Positions 18,555 to 26,125 of a stretch of DNA of 64,000 nt are shown piece by piece. Origin of the DNA: Allorhizobium pseudoryzae (lineage in GTDB: Bacteria > Pseudomonadota > Alphaproteobacteria > Rhizobiales > Rhizobiaceae); assembly GCF_011046245.1 (NCBI RefSeq), contig NZ_CP049245.1, positions 152,697-216,696 of the forward strand, written 5' to 3'. Position 1 is the first letter of the stretch. Each line of letters begins with the position of its first letter. The notes below the pieces were generated by a model that had not been told where the DNA came from, searched no databases, and worked only from the letters and a program-made list of their open reading frames with translations. The translations under genes were made by a program, and so were the position numbers.

Positions 18555-18758
18555 ATGTCGACGTCGAAGGGGCCTCACGCCGCACCGGTAAAACTTTCGG
18601 CCGGGGAGAAGGCTGCCGTGACCGATCAGACCGCTCGACACATCATATCCTCCGAGAACGCGCTCAGAGTGAGCAAGACGTCTCGTCTGCGCCAATTGCG
18701 TCTGGAAAAGGAAGCTCTGGCGAATTCCGAACCGGTGACTCGTTCCAAAAAGAAATAG
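18555..18758 (+). CDS. Small basic uncharacterised protein (67 aa)
   Basis: MSTSKGPHAAPVKLSAGEKA starts a Lys/Arg/Ala-rich soluble protein that ends TRSKKK. AAGGATG precedes the ATG. The middle (RVSKTSRLRQLRLEKEALAN) is predicted helical. Not recognised, but it is the right size and composition for the stress-related small proteins common around such loci. Confidence 0.58.
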   Translation: MSTSKGPHAAPVKLSAGEKAAVTDQTARHIISSENALRVSKTSRLRQLRLEKEALANSEPVTRSKKK

Positions 18759-18916
18759 TGGCCGGAACGCGTTCTGCCCCGTGTGATGCCGGATCGTACC
18801 GCCCAACCGTCCCGAAACGCGTCGACTGCGCGCGTCCTACCCGCAGTTCCTCTCGTCGCTCTTGTCTCGCACAGTTGCATTCATGGCCGGCGCCTCGATG
18901 AAGAAGGAGCAAGGCA

Positions 18917-19147
18917 ATGCGTGCAGAATTCTATCCCGCCTCCATGTCGCGTAATCTCGTGAGGATCGGCCGACGTGAGTATGGCGACAACCTTCCTGCC
19001 GTTTCGGCGGATATTTCCGAGCGTTGCGGACGGCTGCGCATCATTGGCCTTACGAGCTTTTCCGCTCTCGACCGCCATGAGAGCGCAACCTGCCCGATTG
19101 GCCAGCCCGGAGCCGGCATTGCCGGCCTTGATCCCGCACGCCTTTGA
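18917..19147 (+). CDS. Uncharacterised small protein (76 aa)
   Basis: MRAEFYPASMSRNLVRIGRR with a good AAGGAG site upstream. No domain recognised. It is followed after 11 bases by another small gene and then by a transglutaminase-like gene, all on the plus strand, so it may belong to one operon. Confidence 0.45.
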   Translation: MRAEFYPASMSRNLVRIGRREYGDNLPAVSADISERCGRLRIIGLTSFSALDRHESATCPIGQPGAGIAGLDPARL

Positions 19148-19158
19148 GAGGATGAACC

Positions 19159-19407
19159 ATGATACAGATCGACTATTCGTCGCCTGCAGGCTTTTTCGCG
19201 GGCAGGCGCGTGGGCGGGAGCATTAGCGGCCCTCGTTACAAGCGGTTCGACAATACCGCAGAGGCCCTTCGGTTCGCTATTGAAGAACTGCCCTGTTCCC
19301 AGCTTCGGGGAGCGGTCCTCGAAATCGGCGACACGCGTTTCGAAAGCAACGAAATTCGTTCTCTGTATGATGCGGTCGATTATCCTTTTCCCCGAAAAGA
19401 AACGTAA
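19159..19407 (+). CDS. Uncharacterised small protein (82 aa)
   Basis: MIQIDYSSPAGFFAGRRVGG begins a soluble alpha/beta-looking protein; the segment FDNTAEALRFAIEELP followed by LRGAVLEIGDTRFESNEI gives an alternating helix-strand pattern. GAGAGGATG lies upstream. It is 57 bases upstream of the transglutaminase-like gene. I cannot name a family with certainty. Confidence 0.6.
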   Translation: MIQIDYSSPAGFFAGRRVGGSISGPRYKRFDNTAEALRFAIEELPCSQLRGAVLEIGDTRFESNEIRSLYDAVDYPFPRKET

Positions 19408-19464
19408 CGTCGATCGTGACGCCCCGCCGACGGATCTCCTTGCGACAACGAAGGCGCAGACGTC

Positions 19465-20340
19465 ATGACGCTTTATTCGGTGAAGCACCGCACGCAGTAC
19501 CAGTACACGCATCCCGTGACGTTCGGACGTCACCGTCTCATGTTCCGTCCGCGGGACAGCTTTGACCAAACTCTCCTCGCCTGTTCTCTTCAGACAAGTC
19601 CTCCCCCGTCGTCCGTCAGGTGGATCTACGATGTCTTCGGCAATTGTATCGCCTTGGTCGACATTGAAGCGTCCTCGTCCGAATTGGTGATCGAAACTCG
19701 GATAAAGCTCGATCATACGGTCCATGTCCCACTTGACCTGGAAATGCACACGGATGTGCGTGGCTATCCGTTCAGCTATGATGATGACGAAATCATCGAT
19801 CTGGGACGAACCGTCAAGCGCCATTATCCCGACCCTGATAACGCTGTCGCTGCCTGGGCTCGGCAGTTTGTTCCCGTCGCGGGCCCGGCCCGAACCGGCC
19901 ATGTGCTGATGACATTGTGCTACGCAATTCGGGAAATCTTTTCTTATTCTCGCCGCGAAAAACATGGGATTCAGACTCCTGCAGAGACCTTGCGGCTCCG
20001 CAGCGGCACTTGTCGGGACTTCGCGCTGTTGATGATGGAAGCGGTTCGTTCTCTGGGCCTGGCGGCACGCTTCGTCACAGGATACATCTATGTGCCTGAC
20101 CGCGATGGGGACCATAATCTGGGCGGCGGAGCAACCCACGCCTGGTGCCAGGTCTATCTCCCTGGCGCGGGCTGGGTGGAGTTCGATCCGACCAATGGCA
20201 TCGTGGGAAACCGGGAGTTGATACGGGTTGGCGTTGCCCGTGACCCGAAGCAGGCCATCCCGCTGTCCGGCAGTTTCGAAGGCAAGGCAGGCAGGTTGAT
20301 TGACATGACTGTTCAGGTGAACGTGACGACCACCGAATAA
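19465..20340 (+). CDS. Transglutaminase-like protein with N-terminal bacterial transglutaminase domain
   Basis: A 291-residue cytoplasmic protein of the COG1305 type. The N-terminal domain (LYSVKHRTQYQYTHPVTFGR) is the bacterial transglutaminase N region. The core has the catalytic Cys in LRSGTCRDFALLMMEAVRSL, His in GGGATHAWCQVYLPG and Asp in WVEFDPTNG. The triad looks complete, so it may be an active protease or amide-forming enzyme; partners are unknown. GAAGG precedes the ATG. It is followed by a second, shorter paralogue at 20439. Confidence 0.88.
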   Translation: MTLYSVKHRTQYQYTHPVTFGRHRLMFRPRDSFDQTLLACSLQTSPPPSSVRWIYDVFGNCIALVDIEASSSELVIETRIKLDHTVHVPLDLEMHTDVRGYPFSYDDDEIIDLGRTVKRHYPDPDNAVAAWARQFVPVAGPARTGHVLMTLCYAIREIFSYSRREKHGIQTPAETLRLRSGTCRDFALLMMEAVRSLGLAARFVTGYIYVPDRDGDHNLGGGATHAWCQVYLPGAGWVEFDPTNGIVGNRELIRVGVARDPKQAIPLSGSFEGKAGRLIDMTVQVNVTTTE

Positions 20341-20364
20341 ATGAGATGAGGGTTCCGTACAGAT

Positions 20365-20389
20365 GGAACACTCCGCATTCAGGACCGTT
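20365..20389 (+). promoter_or_regulatory. EcfG-type general stress promoter
   Basis: GGAAC (20365-20369), a 16-base spacer and CGTT (20386-20389) match the known alphaproteobacterial EcfG consensus exactly. The site is 50 bases upstream of the ATG of the second transglutaminase-like gene, an ordinary promoter distance. Confidence 0.7.
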
Positions 20390-20438
20390 GGCACTAGAAC
20401 CGTTGGCGGTTGATATCCCCCCGATAAAGGACTTTTCC

Positions 20439-21260
20439 ATGCGAATACGTGCCGGCTTCCGGATTGGCTATGAATGCAAGCAGGAAACACCCATGTTGCT
20501 GGTGCTTAACCTTCATCCAAGCCGGCGCGGCGACCTGCTGGGGGAGCAGACGATTTCCTTCGACCGTGCCATCAGGGCGTGGGACTATATGGACGGCTTC
20601 GGCAATGCCTGCAGTCGTGTCGTTGCGCCGCAGGGCGTCACGATGATCAGCACCGAGTTTCAGATCTACGACGATGGACAGCCGGATCCGGTCCCCGTCG
20701 ACGTCGTTCAACACGACATCAATGATCTTCCTGATCATGTTCTCGTTTATCTTCTGGGGAGCCGTTACTGTGACACGGATCGTCTGGCGGATTTCGCCTG
20801 GGAGACGTTCGCCCATACGAGGCCGGGCTGGGATCGCGTGAAATCGATCCTCGATTATACGCATGAGCGGATCGCCTTCGACTATTCCAAGGCCGACCCG
20901 ACGAGAACCGCCTTCGGAGGCTGGCACGACCGGACGGGCGTGTGTCGAGATTTTGCTCACCTCGCCATAACCTTGTGTCGGTGCATGAACGTTCCGGCCC
21001 GGTATTGTACCGGTTACCTCGGTGACATCGGGGTGCCGGCAGATCCGAACCCGATGGACTTCAGCGCATGGTTCGAGGTCTTTTTGAGCGGCCGCTGGTA
21101 CACAGTCGATGCGCGCCACAACGCGCCGCGCATTGGGCGGATATTGATGGCAACGGGCCGGGATGCAACGGATGTGGCCATGTCCACCGCGTTTGGTCCG
21201 GCAAAACTTGTGCACTTCGAGGTAACGACCACCGAAATTGACACCGCACTCGCAACTTGA
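20439..21260 (+). CDS. Second transglutaminase-like protein
   Basis: A 273-residue paralogue of the preceding gene's product, starting MRIRAGFRIGYECKQETPM at ATG 20439 after AAAGGA. The transglutaminase core has the nucleophile in RTGVCRDFAHLAITLCR and the last acid in YTVDARHN. The position that normally holds the catalytic His reads Ser in PMDFSAWFEVFLSG, so the triad is atypical, possibly a feature of this subfamily. An EcfG-type promoter motif lies just upstream, which points to induction by general stress. Confidence 0.86.
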   Translation: MRIRAGFRIGYECKQETPMLLVLNLHPSRRGDLLGEQTISFDRAIRAWDYMDGFGNACSRVVAPQGVTMISTEFQIYDDGQPDPVPVDVVQHDINDLPDHVLVYLLGSRYCDTDRLADFAWETFAHTRPGWDRVKSILDYTHERIAFDYSKADPTRTAFGGWHDRTGVCRDFAHLAITLCRCMNVPARYCTGYLGDIGVPADPNPMDFSAWFEVFLSGRWYTVDARHNAPRIGRILMATGRDATDVAMSTAFGPAKLVHFEVTTTEIDTALAT

Positions 21261-21414
21261 ACGCGATGCCGCCATAATGATGTGATAGAAGCAATGATGT
21301 CCGAGCTTGTTGCCTGGACCTAGGTGAGCATTCCGTTCGGATCGCCGACATGCTTACAGTCCTTTCAGCGATTCCTGATTGCCGCAGTCGAGCCTCTCCT
21401 GCGCATGGATACCG

Positions 21415-21552
21415 ATGCCGACCATTTTGAACCAAACCACCTTCGTGGCCTCAAGCGCCCAGGCTGCACCATCGCAGACGGCGGTCACGCCGACCCTTTC
21501 GGGCCTCAGCCGCAAGGAACTGCGCGAGATCGTCGCCCAGCAGATTGATTGA
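21415..21552 (+). CDS. Very small uncharacterised protein (45 aa)
   Basis: Short frame beginning MPTILNQTTFVASSAQAAPS and ending LSRKELREIVAQQID. The C-terminal helix is the best argument that it is coding. No strong ribosome site is seen. It is followed after eight bases by the start of a DUF4167-like gene. Function unknown. Confidence 0.45.
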   Translation: MPTILNQTTFVASSAQAAPSQTAVTPTLSGLSRKELREIVAQQID

Positions 21553-21559
21553 GACGACC

Positions 21560-21799
21560 ATGTCAGACGCCGGGAGCGGGCTCGAAGCCCGAACAAACAT
21601 GAACAGAAGAGTGAACCGGTCCGGGAGCCTCGGCGCCGACACCTTGCGCGAACGCCTGCTCGACAAGTACAGGCAGCACCTGCATTTCGCCGGGTTGAAG
21701 CAGTCTGCCGGCGACCGGATCGGCGCCGAAAATGACCTTCAGCATGCCGAGCATTTTTTTCGAAGCGCCGCCGAGCAGACTGGCGGCGGCCAGCCATGA
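21560..21799 (+). CDS. Short DUF4167-like protein
   Basis: A 79-residue protein (MSDAGSGLEARTNMNRRVNR) whose C-terminal two thirds (LLDKYRQHLHFAGLKQSAGD, then AENDLQHAEHFFR) resembles the DUF4167 core, where an Asn-containing QHAEH(Y/F)FR motif is typical. DUF4167 proteins are usually longer and have basic tails, so this is a stand-alone minimal version. The stop overlaps the start of the broken desaturase gene by four bases. The start might instead be 15 bases upstream. Confidence 0.6.
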   Translation: MSDAGSGLEARTNMNRRVNRSGSLGADTLRERLLDKYRQHLHFAGLKQSAGDRIGAENDLQHAEHFFRSAAEQTGGGQP

Positions 21800-22821
21800 G
21801 CGCATCATTGACGGTCGCACCGCCTGACGCGAGCGAAAAGGCCTTGCTGAAAATTCTCGCGGGATACCACAAACCGAAGGTCCGGCGCAGCGTGTACGAA
21901 CTGATCGTGACGCTGGGACCTTTCGTATTTTTCTGGACGGCAGCCTGGGCCTCGCTGCATTTCGGCTATTGGATCGGGTTCTTCTGGTCATTCCGGCGGC
22001 CGGCTTTCTCCTGCGGCTGTTCATGCTGCAGCACGATTGCGGGCATGGGTCCTTCTTCGGGCACCGCCGTTGGGATGACTGGACCGGGCGTGTTCTCGGT
22101 ATTTTCACGCTGACGCCGTATGACTATTGGCGCCGGGCGCATGCCGAGCACCATGCATCGGCCGGCAATCTGGATGAGCGTGGCGTCGGCGACATCACGA
22201 CGCTCACCGTCGCCGAATACAGAGCGCTGACTGCCCGCGGCAGGCTGGGCTACCGCCTCTATCGGCATCCCCTGGTGATGTTCGGTATCGGCCCGGCCTT
22301 CCTGTTTCTCTTCAAGCAGAGGCTGCCATTCGGCATGATGCGGTCCGGTGCCCTGCCTTGGGTGTCGACCATGGCAACCAATGCGGCCGTGGCGGCCATT
22401 GCATGTGTCCTCATGTGGGCGATCGGGATTGTGCCCTTCCTGCTGGTTCATCTGCCGATCGTGCTTTTGGCGGGCTCGGCCGGCGTTTGGCTGTTTTACG
22501 TGCAGCACCAGTTCGAGGATACTCACTGGTCCAAGCCTCCGGAGTGGAACTTTCCCTACGCAGCGATGCACGGCGCATCGCATTACGACCTGCCGGCTCC
22601 CCTGCGCTGGATGACTGGAAATATTGGCATGCACCACATTCACCATCTCTCCAGCAAGGTGCCGTTCTACCGTCTGCCAGAGGTTCTCCGTGATTATCCC
22701 GACCTCGCCGAGATAGGATGCATCAGCCTGCGCGACAGCCTCGGCTGCGTTAAGCTCATTCTCTGGGATGAGAATTACACGAAAACTGGTCTCGCTGAAC
22801 GCGACCAAAGGCCTTCGTTAA
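21796..22821 (+). pseudogene. Fatty-acid desaturase, broken by two single-base frameshifts
   Basis: A membrane fatty-acid desaturase with the three His boxes HDCGHG, HAEHH and GMHHIHH, and membrane segments (LGPFVFFWTAAWASLHFGYW; ATNAAVAAIACVLMW). Residues 1-62 are read from 21796, but the conserved LLVIPAAGFLLRLFMLQHDCGHG follows only in another frame, so one base is missing near 21980. A second shift is near the end: removing one A from the run 22782-22785 gives the expected tail DENYTKLVSLNATKGLR and a stop at 22819-22821; uncorrected, the frame runs on to 23135. Enzyme inactive if the indels are real; otherwise sequence error. Confidence 0.78.
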
Positions 22822-22862
22822 AGCATGCCGAAAACGCCACCCGCACTGAAGAGGGCATTGCC

Positions 22863-23135
22863 ATGGACAATCCAATGAATGATGCAGCCAGTTCGAGCGA
22901 AGGCGAGAAGTTGTTCCAAAGAACGATGACCCCGTATAGAGCCTGCATTCCTTACGGGAGCAACCGTGCGCCAGATGGGTATGGAGCCCCCCTTGCAGTG
23001 CCTATCTTTCTCGCGCAACGCCCGTCCACTCTGCTTCACGACGCCTTGGCGGCAATGCTTGCAACTTGGGAGCACCTATCGGTCCCGGCAGCTTCCTGCC
23101 TTGCGGCGAAAGCAGCCATGCACCTGAAAACCTGA
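22863..23135 (+). CDS. Doubtful small ORF downstream of the desaturase
   Basis: A 90-residue frame starting MDNPMNDAASSSEGEKLFQR with a weak GAGG site. It is in frame with the mis-shifted end of the desaturase, so it may look like part of a long protein by accident. The composition is not distinctive and no domain is seen. Listed because it occupies the gap before a real small gene. Confidence 0.25.
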   Translation: MDNPMNDAASSSEGEKLFQRTMTPYRACIPYGSNRAPDGYGAPLAVPIFLAQRPSTLLHDALAAMLATWEHLSVPAASCLAAKAAMHLKT

Positions 23136-23161
23136 GCGTTAAACCTGAAGGGAGCAGTGTC

Positions 23162-23407
23162 ATGACCATTGGCACACGCGTTGAAATGGTAACCTTTCGC
23201 AACAGCTTTCTGCTGCCAGGAATGGAGCGTGAGCACCCGCCGGGTGCCTTCGAAGTCCACATCACCGAAGAACCGTTGAACGTGATGTGGGAAGCCTACC
23301 ACCGAACGATGAATTTGATGCTCACACGCGGCGGCGTCACGGAAGCGATTAAGGTGACCCGTGACGATCTGGAAGCCGCTCTCGCCAAAGATGGGGGAGA
23401 CGGCTGA
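23162..23407 (+). CDS. Uncharacterised small protein (81 aa)
   Basis: MTIGTRVEMVTFRNSFLLPG begins a soluble protein; FEVHITEEPLNVMWEAYHRT follows. The ATG at 23162 has GAAGGGAGC upstream; a longer frame to 23066 has no such site. No family name I can assign. Its strand-helix pattern and clean codon use make it likely to be a real gene. Confidence 0.65.
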   Translation: MTIGTRVEMVTFRNSFLLPGMEREHPPGAFEVHITEEPLNVMWEAYHRTMNLMLTRGGVTEAIKVTRDDLEAALAKDGGDG

Positions 23408-23929
23408 GGAGGAGGGGTCGTCAATCATCACCCAACAACCAACGCGCTGTGCCCATCCGCAAGATAGCTGCTAACCCTTAGAATACGGTCTTTCATTTTT
23501 CAGGCGACTTGATCGAGCAGACAAGCCAACCACGATATTTGTGCGGCGCAGCAACACTGGCCAAGATGACGAGTTAGGGACTGCGGCGCGTTAAGGCGGT
23601 GACGTACGCAAAGGACCGCAATAATGCGGGCATCTGAAATTCGTTAGACATTTAATCTGAAAATGTCGTCAAACGCCGTCGCAAATTTGTTACCGGTTTC
23701 AGGCTAACCTGGTTTGTCTGCGCTGGCTGTTAAACGATAGATTAAAAAGGATAATATTGATTTCTGTGTACGCCGCAGCGATCAAAGAATTATAAGGGTC
23801 TGTCATATATATCGTGGGCGGCTGATCTCACGTTAAGTGCCAAGATCCGCCCAATATTCTCAATTTAACTGCAGAGTCTCAAATTAGGTGCCGCGCTATC
23901 TGATTGAAATTGTTGGGGACAGATTCATG

Positions 23930-24240
23930 CGGTTAACTGCAAAGCGACACTATACCCGCAACGCTTAAGCCAAGTCACCTCGGATGAGCTTTCGACCTCG
24001 CAGTGGATGTAGCCGCCGACCATGCGAAATCGTCGGCGAACAAAACCAACAGCTCGTCGATTTCGGATAGCTCGAATCCGTCAACATTCTTGCCGTTGTT
24101 GATGTAATGGGGAGGCGCCAACCACGATCAGTGTATCGAAGTTCTCAAGTGCTTTGGGTGGAGCGTGCACTCCGATCATCGCCCTCACCAAGGGTCCGAT
24201 GACGATTCCGTTTCGGATTCCGGGATCACGACTTTGGTGG
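23930..24240 (-). pseudogene. Frameshifted remnant of an unknown gene
   Basis: Reading the minus strand and switching frame gives protein-like segments in order: GIVIGPLVRAMIGVHAPPKA, LENFDTLIVVG, then HYINNGKNVDGFELSEIDEL and LVLFADDF, then MVGGYIHCEVESSSEVTWLK. The pieces look like one continuous protein broken by at least two single-base changes. I cannot assign a family. Confidence 0.35.
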
Positions 24241-24399
24241 ATGCCTTCAGCGTTGCCCTCCAGAAGCGCCTATTCCTCAAAGTCACATGCTCGAGGTTCG
24301 AATGGAAGGTCTCTTCAGACTATTGGGCCGCTCGTCCAAATAAACAATGGGCGATTGCTAGGCAAACGCCGGCCCTACGCGAAATAGCTAGCTAGATCG

Positions 24400-24424
24400 G
24401 GAACGATGTGTCTCCCCGCGGGTT
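24400..24424 (+). promoter_or_regulatory. EcfG-like promoter upstream of csbD
   Basis: GGAAC (24400-24404), 16 bases, GGTT (24421-24424): one mismatch from the GGAAC-N16/17-CGTT consensus. It is about 107 bases upstream of the CsbD ATG, and CsbD genes are commonly stress-induced, which supports it. Confidence 0.42.
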
Positions 24425-24530
24425 CTCTCATTGAGCGGATCGTTGAACGGTCTGACAATGGACTTCCCCGGCAGATGACCGGATAGCGACTTGGAAGACC
24501 GTGCGTCCCCGCTAGATAAGGAGATCCATC

Positions 24531-24722
24531 ATGGGTTCCACAGCTGATAAAGTTTCCGGCAAGGCGAATGAAATGACCGGCAAGGCAAAGCAGGCCGTCG
24601 GCGACGCTACCGATAACAATAAGCTCCAGGCAAAGGGTGCCGCCCAGGAAACAAAGGGTGATGCGCAGCAGGCCAAGGGCGACGCCAAGGATGCGGTGAA
24701 GAAGGTCGTCGACAACACCTGA
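24531..24722 (+). CDS. CsbD family stress protein
   Basis: A 63-residue, very hydrophilic protein: [20 protein letters not shown] with [20 protein letters not shown] and repeats of KGDA. This is the usual CsbD pattern (low complexity Gly/Lys/Ala/Asp, no hydrophobic core). AAGGAG precedes the ATG. Such proteins are induced by general stress; molecular role unknown. Two hairpins follow directly, the second a strong terminator. Confidence 0.92.
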   Translation: MGSTADKVSGKANEMTGKAKQAVGDATDNNKLQAKGAAQETKGDAQQAKGDAKDAVKKVVDNT

Positions 24723-24746
24723 TCGCTTCCCTCATTAAATAGAGAT

Positions 24747-24806
24747 ATGGCCCGCAAATGCGGGCCATCAGACTGCTGACAAACCCCTGGTCACATCCAG
24801 GGGTTT
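24747..24806 (+). terminator. Two stem-loops ending the csbD transcript
   Basis: First stem ATGGCCCGC/GCGGGCCAT with loop AAAT (24747-24768), then AAACCCCTGG/CCAGGGGTTT (24781-24806) with a six-base loop. The second stem ends in TTTAT. The long GC-rich stems directly after the csbD stop make intrinsic termination likely, perhaps in both directions. Confidence 0.75.
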
Positions 24807-24914
24807 ATGATTCACTGGGACATGTTGAAGAGAGCTGGCTCGGGAAATTTGAACAGCGGGGATAATTGGAATTTCTGCCTGACTTTGGCTTAGATGCCGG
24901 AAACAGGAGAGACC

Positions 24915-25226
24915 ATGACGAGACGACCACGCCGGAACCATAGCCCGGCTTTCAAGGCGAAGGTGGCTCTTGCCGCCATCAGGGGCGAACAGACGCTGGT
25001 GGAATTATCCCAGCAGTTCGACGTCCATGCCAATCAGATCAAGCAGTGGAAAGACCAGCTCCTTGAAGGAGCAACGGGCATTTTCGGCGATGACACCAAG
25101 GCGGAACCGACCGTTCCGACCGTCGATGTGAAGACACTTCATGCCAAGATCGGCGAACTGACGCTGGAGAATGATTTTTTGTCCGGTGCGCTCGGCAAGG
25201 CGGGATTGCTGAGCGGAAAGAAATGA
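24915..25226 (+). CDS. IS3-family transposase OrfA
   Basis: A 103-residue helix-turn-helix protein starting MTRRPRRNHSPAFKAKVALA and containing RGEQTLVELSQQFDVHANQIK, with a C-terminal leucine-rich helix (LHAKIGELTLENDFLSGAL) for dimerisation. Typical IS3 OrfA that binds the element ends. The ATG at 24915 follows GGAGAGACC. It overlaps the OrfB frame by four bases, the arrangement used for programmed -1 frameshifting in this family. Confidence 0.88.
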   Translation: MTRRPRRNHSPAFKAKVALAAIRGEQTLVELSQQFDVHANQIKQWKDQLLEGATGIFGDDTKAEPTVPTVDVKTLHAKIGELTLENDFLSGALGKAGLLSGKK

Positions 25227-26052
25227 TCAATCGCAAGCACAAACTGTCGATTGCCCGCCAGGCGAAGCTTCTCGGGTTCAGTCGTGGCAGCCTCTACTAT
25301 TCTCCGCGTCCAGTGTCCGACAGCGACCTGGCTTTGATGCGCCGAATCGACGAGTTGCATCTCCAATACCCGTTTGCGGGCAGTCGCATGTTGCAAGGGC
25401 TTTTGAGAGGAGAAGGGTTGGAAACTGGGCGGCTTCACGTCGCCACACTGATGAAGAAGATGGGCATCGAGGCGATCTATCGCCGCCCAATCACCTCGAA
25501 GCCAGCGCCTGGACACAAGGTCTATCCCTATCTCCTGCGCAAGCTGGCAGTCACCCGGCCCAATCAGGTCTGGGCGATGGACATCAGCTATATTCCGATG
25601 GCGCGGGGCTTCATTTATCTTTGTGCCGTCGTAGATTGGTTCAGCCGCCGAGTTCTGTCGTGGCGGCTGTCGATCACGATGGAGGCGGACTTCTGCATCG
25701 CAGCGGTTGAAGAAGCGCTTGCCCGTTATGCCAAACCCAATATCTTCAATACCAACCAGGGTTCGCAGTTTACCTCGGTGGACTCACTGCCGTGCTGAAG
25801 AAAGCTGAGATCGCCATCTCGATGGATGGTAGGGGTGCATGGCGAGACAACGTGTTCGTCGAGCGGCTCTGGCGGTCGATCAAATACGAGGAAGTCTACC
25901 TACACGCCTACAAGACCGTGTCCGAGGCTCGCGCTGGCATCGGTCGATATCTGACCTTCTACAATACCAGACGCCCACATTCATCCCTTGACCGGCAGAC
26001 GCCGGATCAGGCTTACTTCAACGCGCTCACGCCAATGACAGCGGCAGCATAA
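25223..26052 (+). pseudogene. IS3-family transposase OrfB, frameshifted and with an altered catalytic residue
   Basis: DDE-type integrase core of IS3 OrfB: first Asp in QVWAMDISYIPM, second region FNTNQGSQFTS and last Glu in VERLWRSIKYEEVYL. In the family the second motif reads D in TDQGSQFTS; here it is N, so one catalytic acid is missing. One base is also lost near 25781, so the first frame ends at 25798 (VDSLPC) and the remainder (LKKAEIAISMDGRGAWRDN) continues in the next frame to 26052. Both changes make it inactive. Confidence 0.85.
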
Positions 26053-26125
26053 TCGAGGCGGAAATCCACTTAACGAAACGCCACGGAATGTTCAGACAAA
26101 CCGAACCACCTCTCTGGTTCGCTTC

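Larger units (their letters stand above)
23408..24530. other. Long gap with a decayed gene and the csbD promoter
   Basis: About 1.1 kb without an intact gene, AT-richer than the surroundings (notably 23640-23930). It contains fragments of a minus-strand coding sequence (23930-24240, listed separately) and an EcfG-like promoter motif close to the right end. Otherwise nothing was recognised. Confidence 0.55.
24850..26094. mobile_element. IS3-family insertion sequence (decayed)
   Basis: A two-gene IS3-type element (orfA, orfB) of about 1.24 kb. Candidate ends are TGAACA at 24850 and its complement TGTTCA ending at 26094; interior similarity (GGAATTTCTGCC against GGATTTCCGCC) supports these as imperfect terminal repeats. 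No clear target duplication was found. The orfB is broken and has a substituted catalytic residue, so the element is not self-mobile. Confidence 0.7.

Noticed and set aside
18931..20490. A 519-codon minus-strand frame opposite the small genes and the transglutaminase gene
   Set aside because: The plus-strand transglutaminase has a complete active site, while the minus-strand translation shows no domain.
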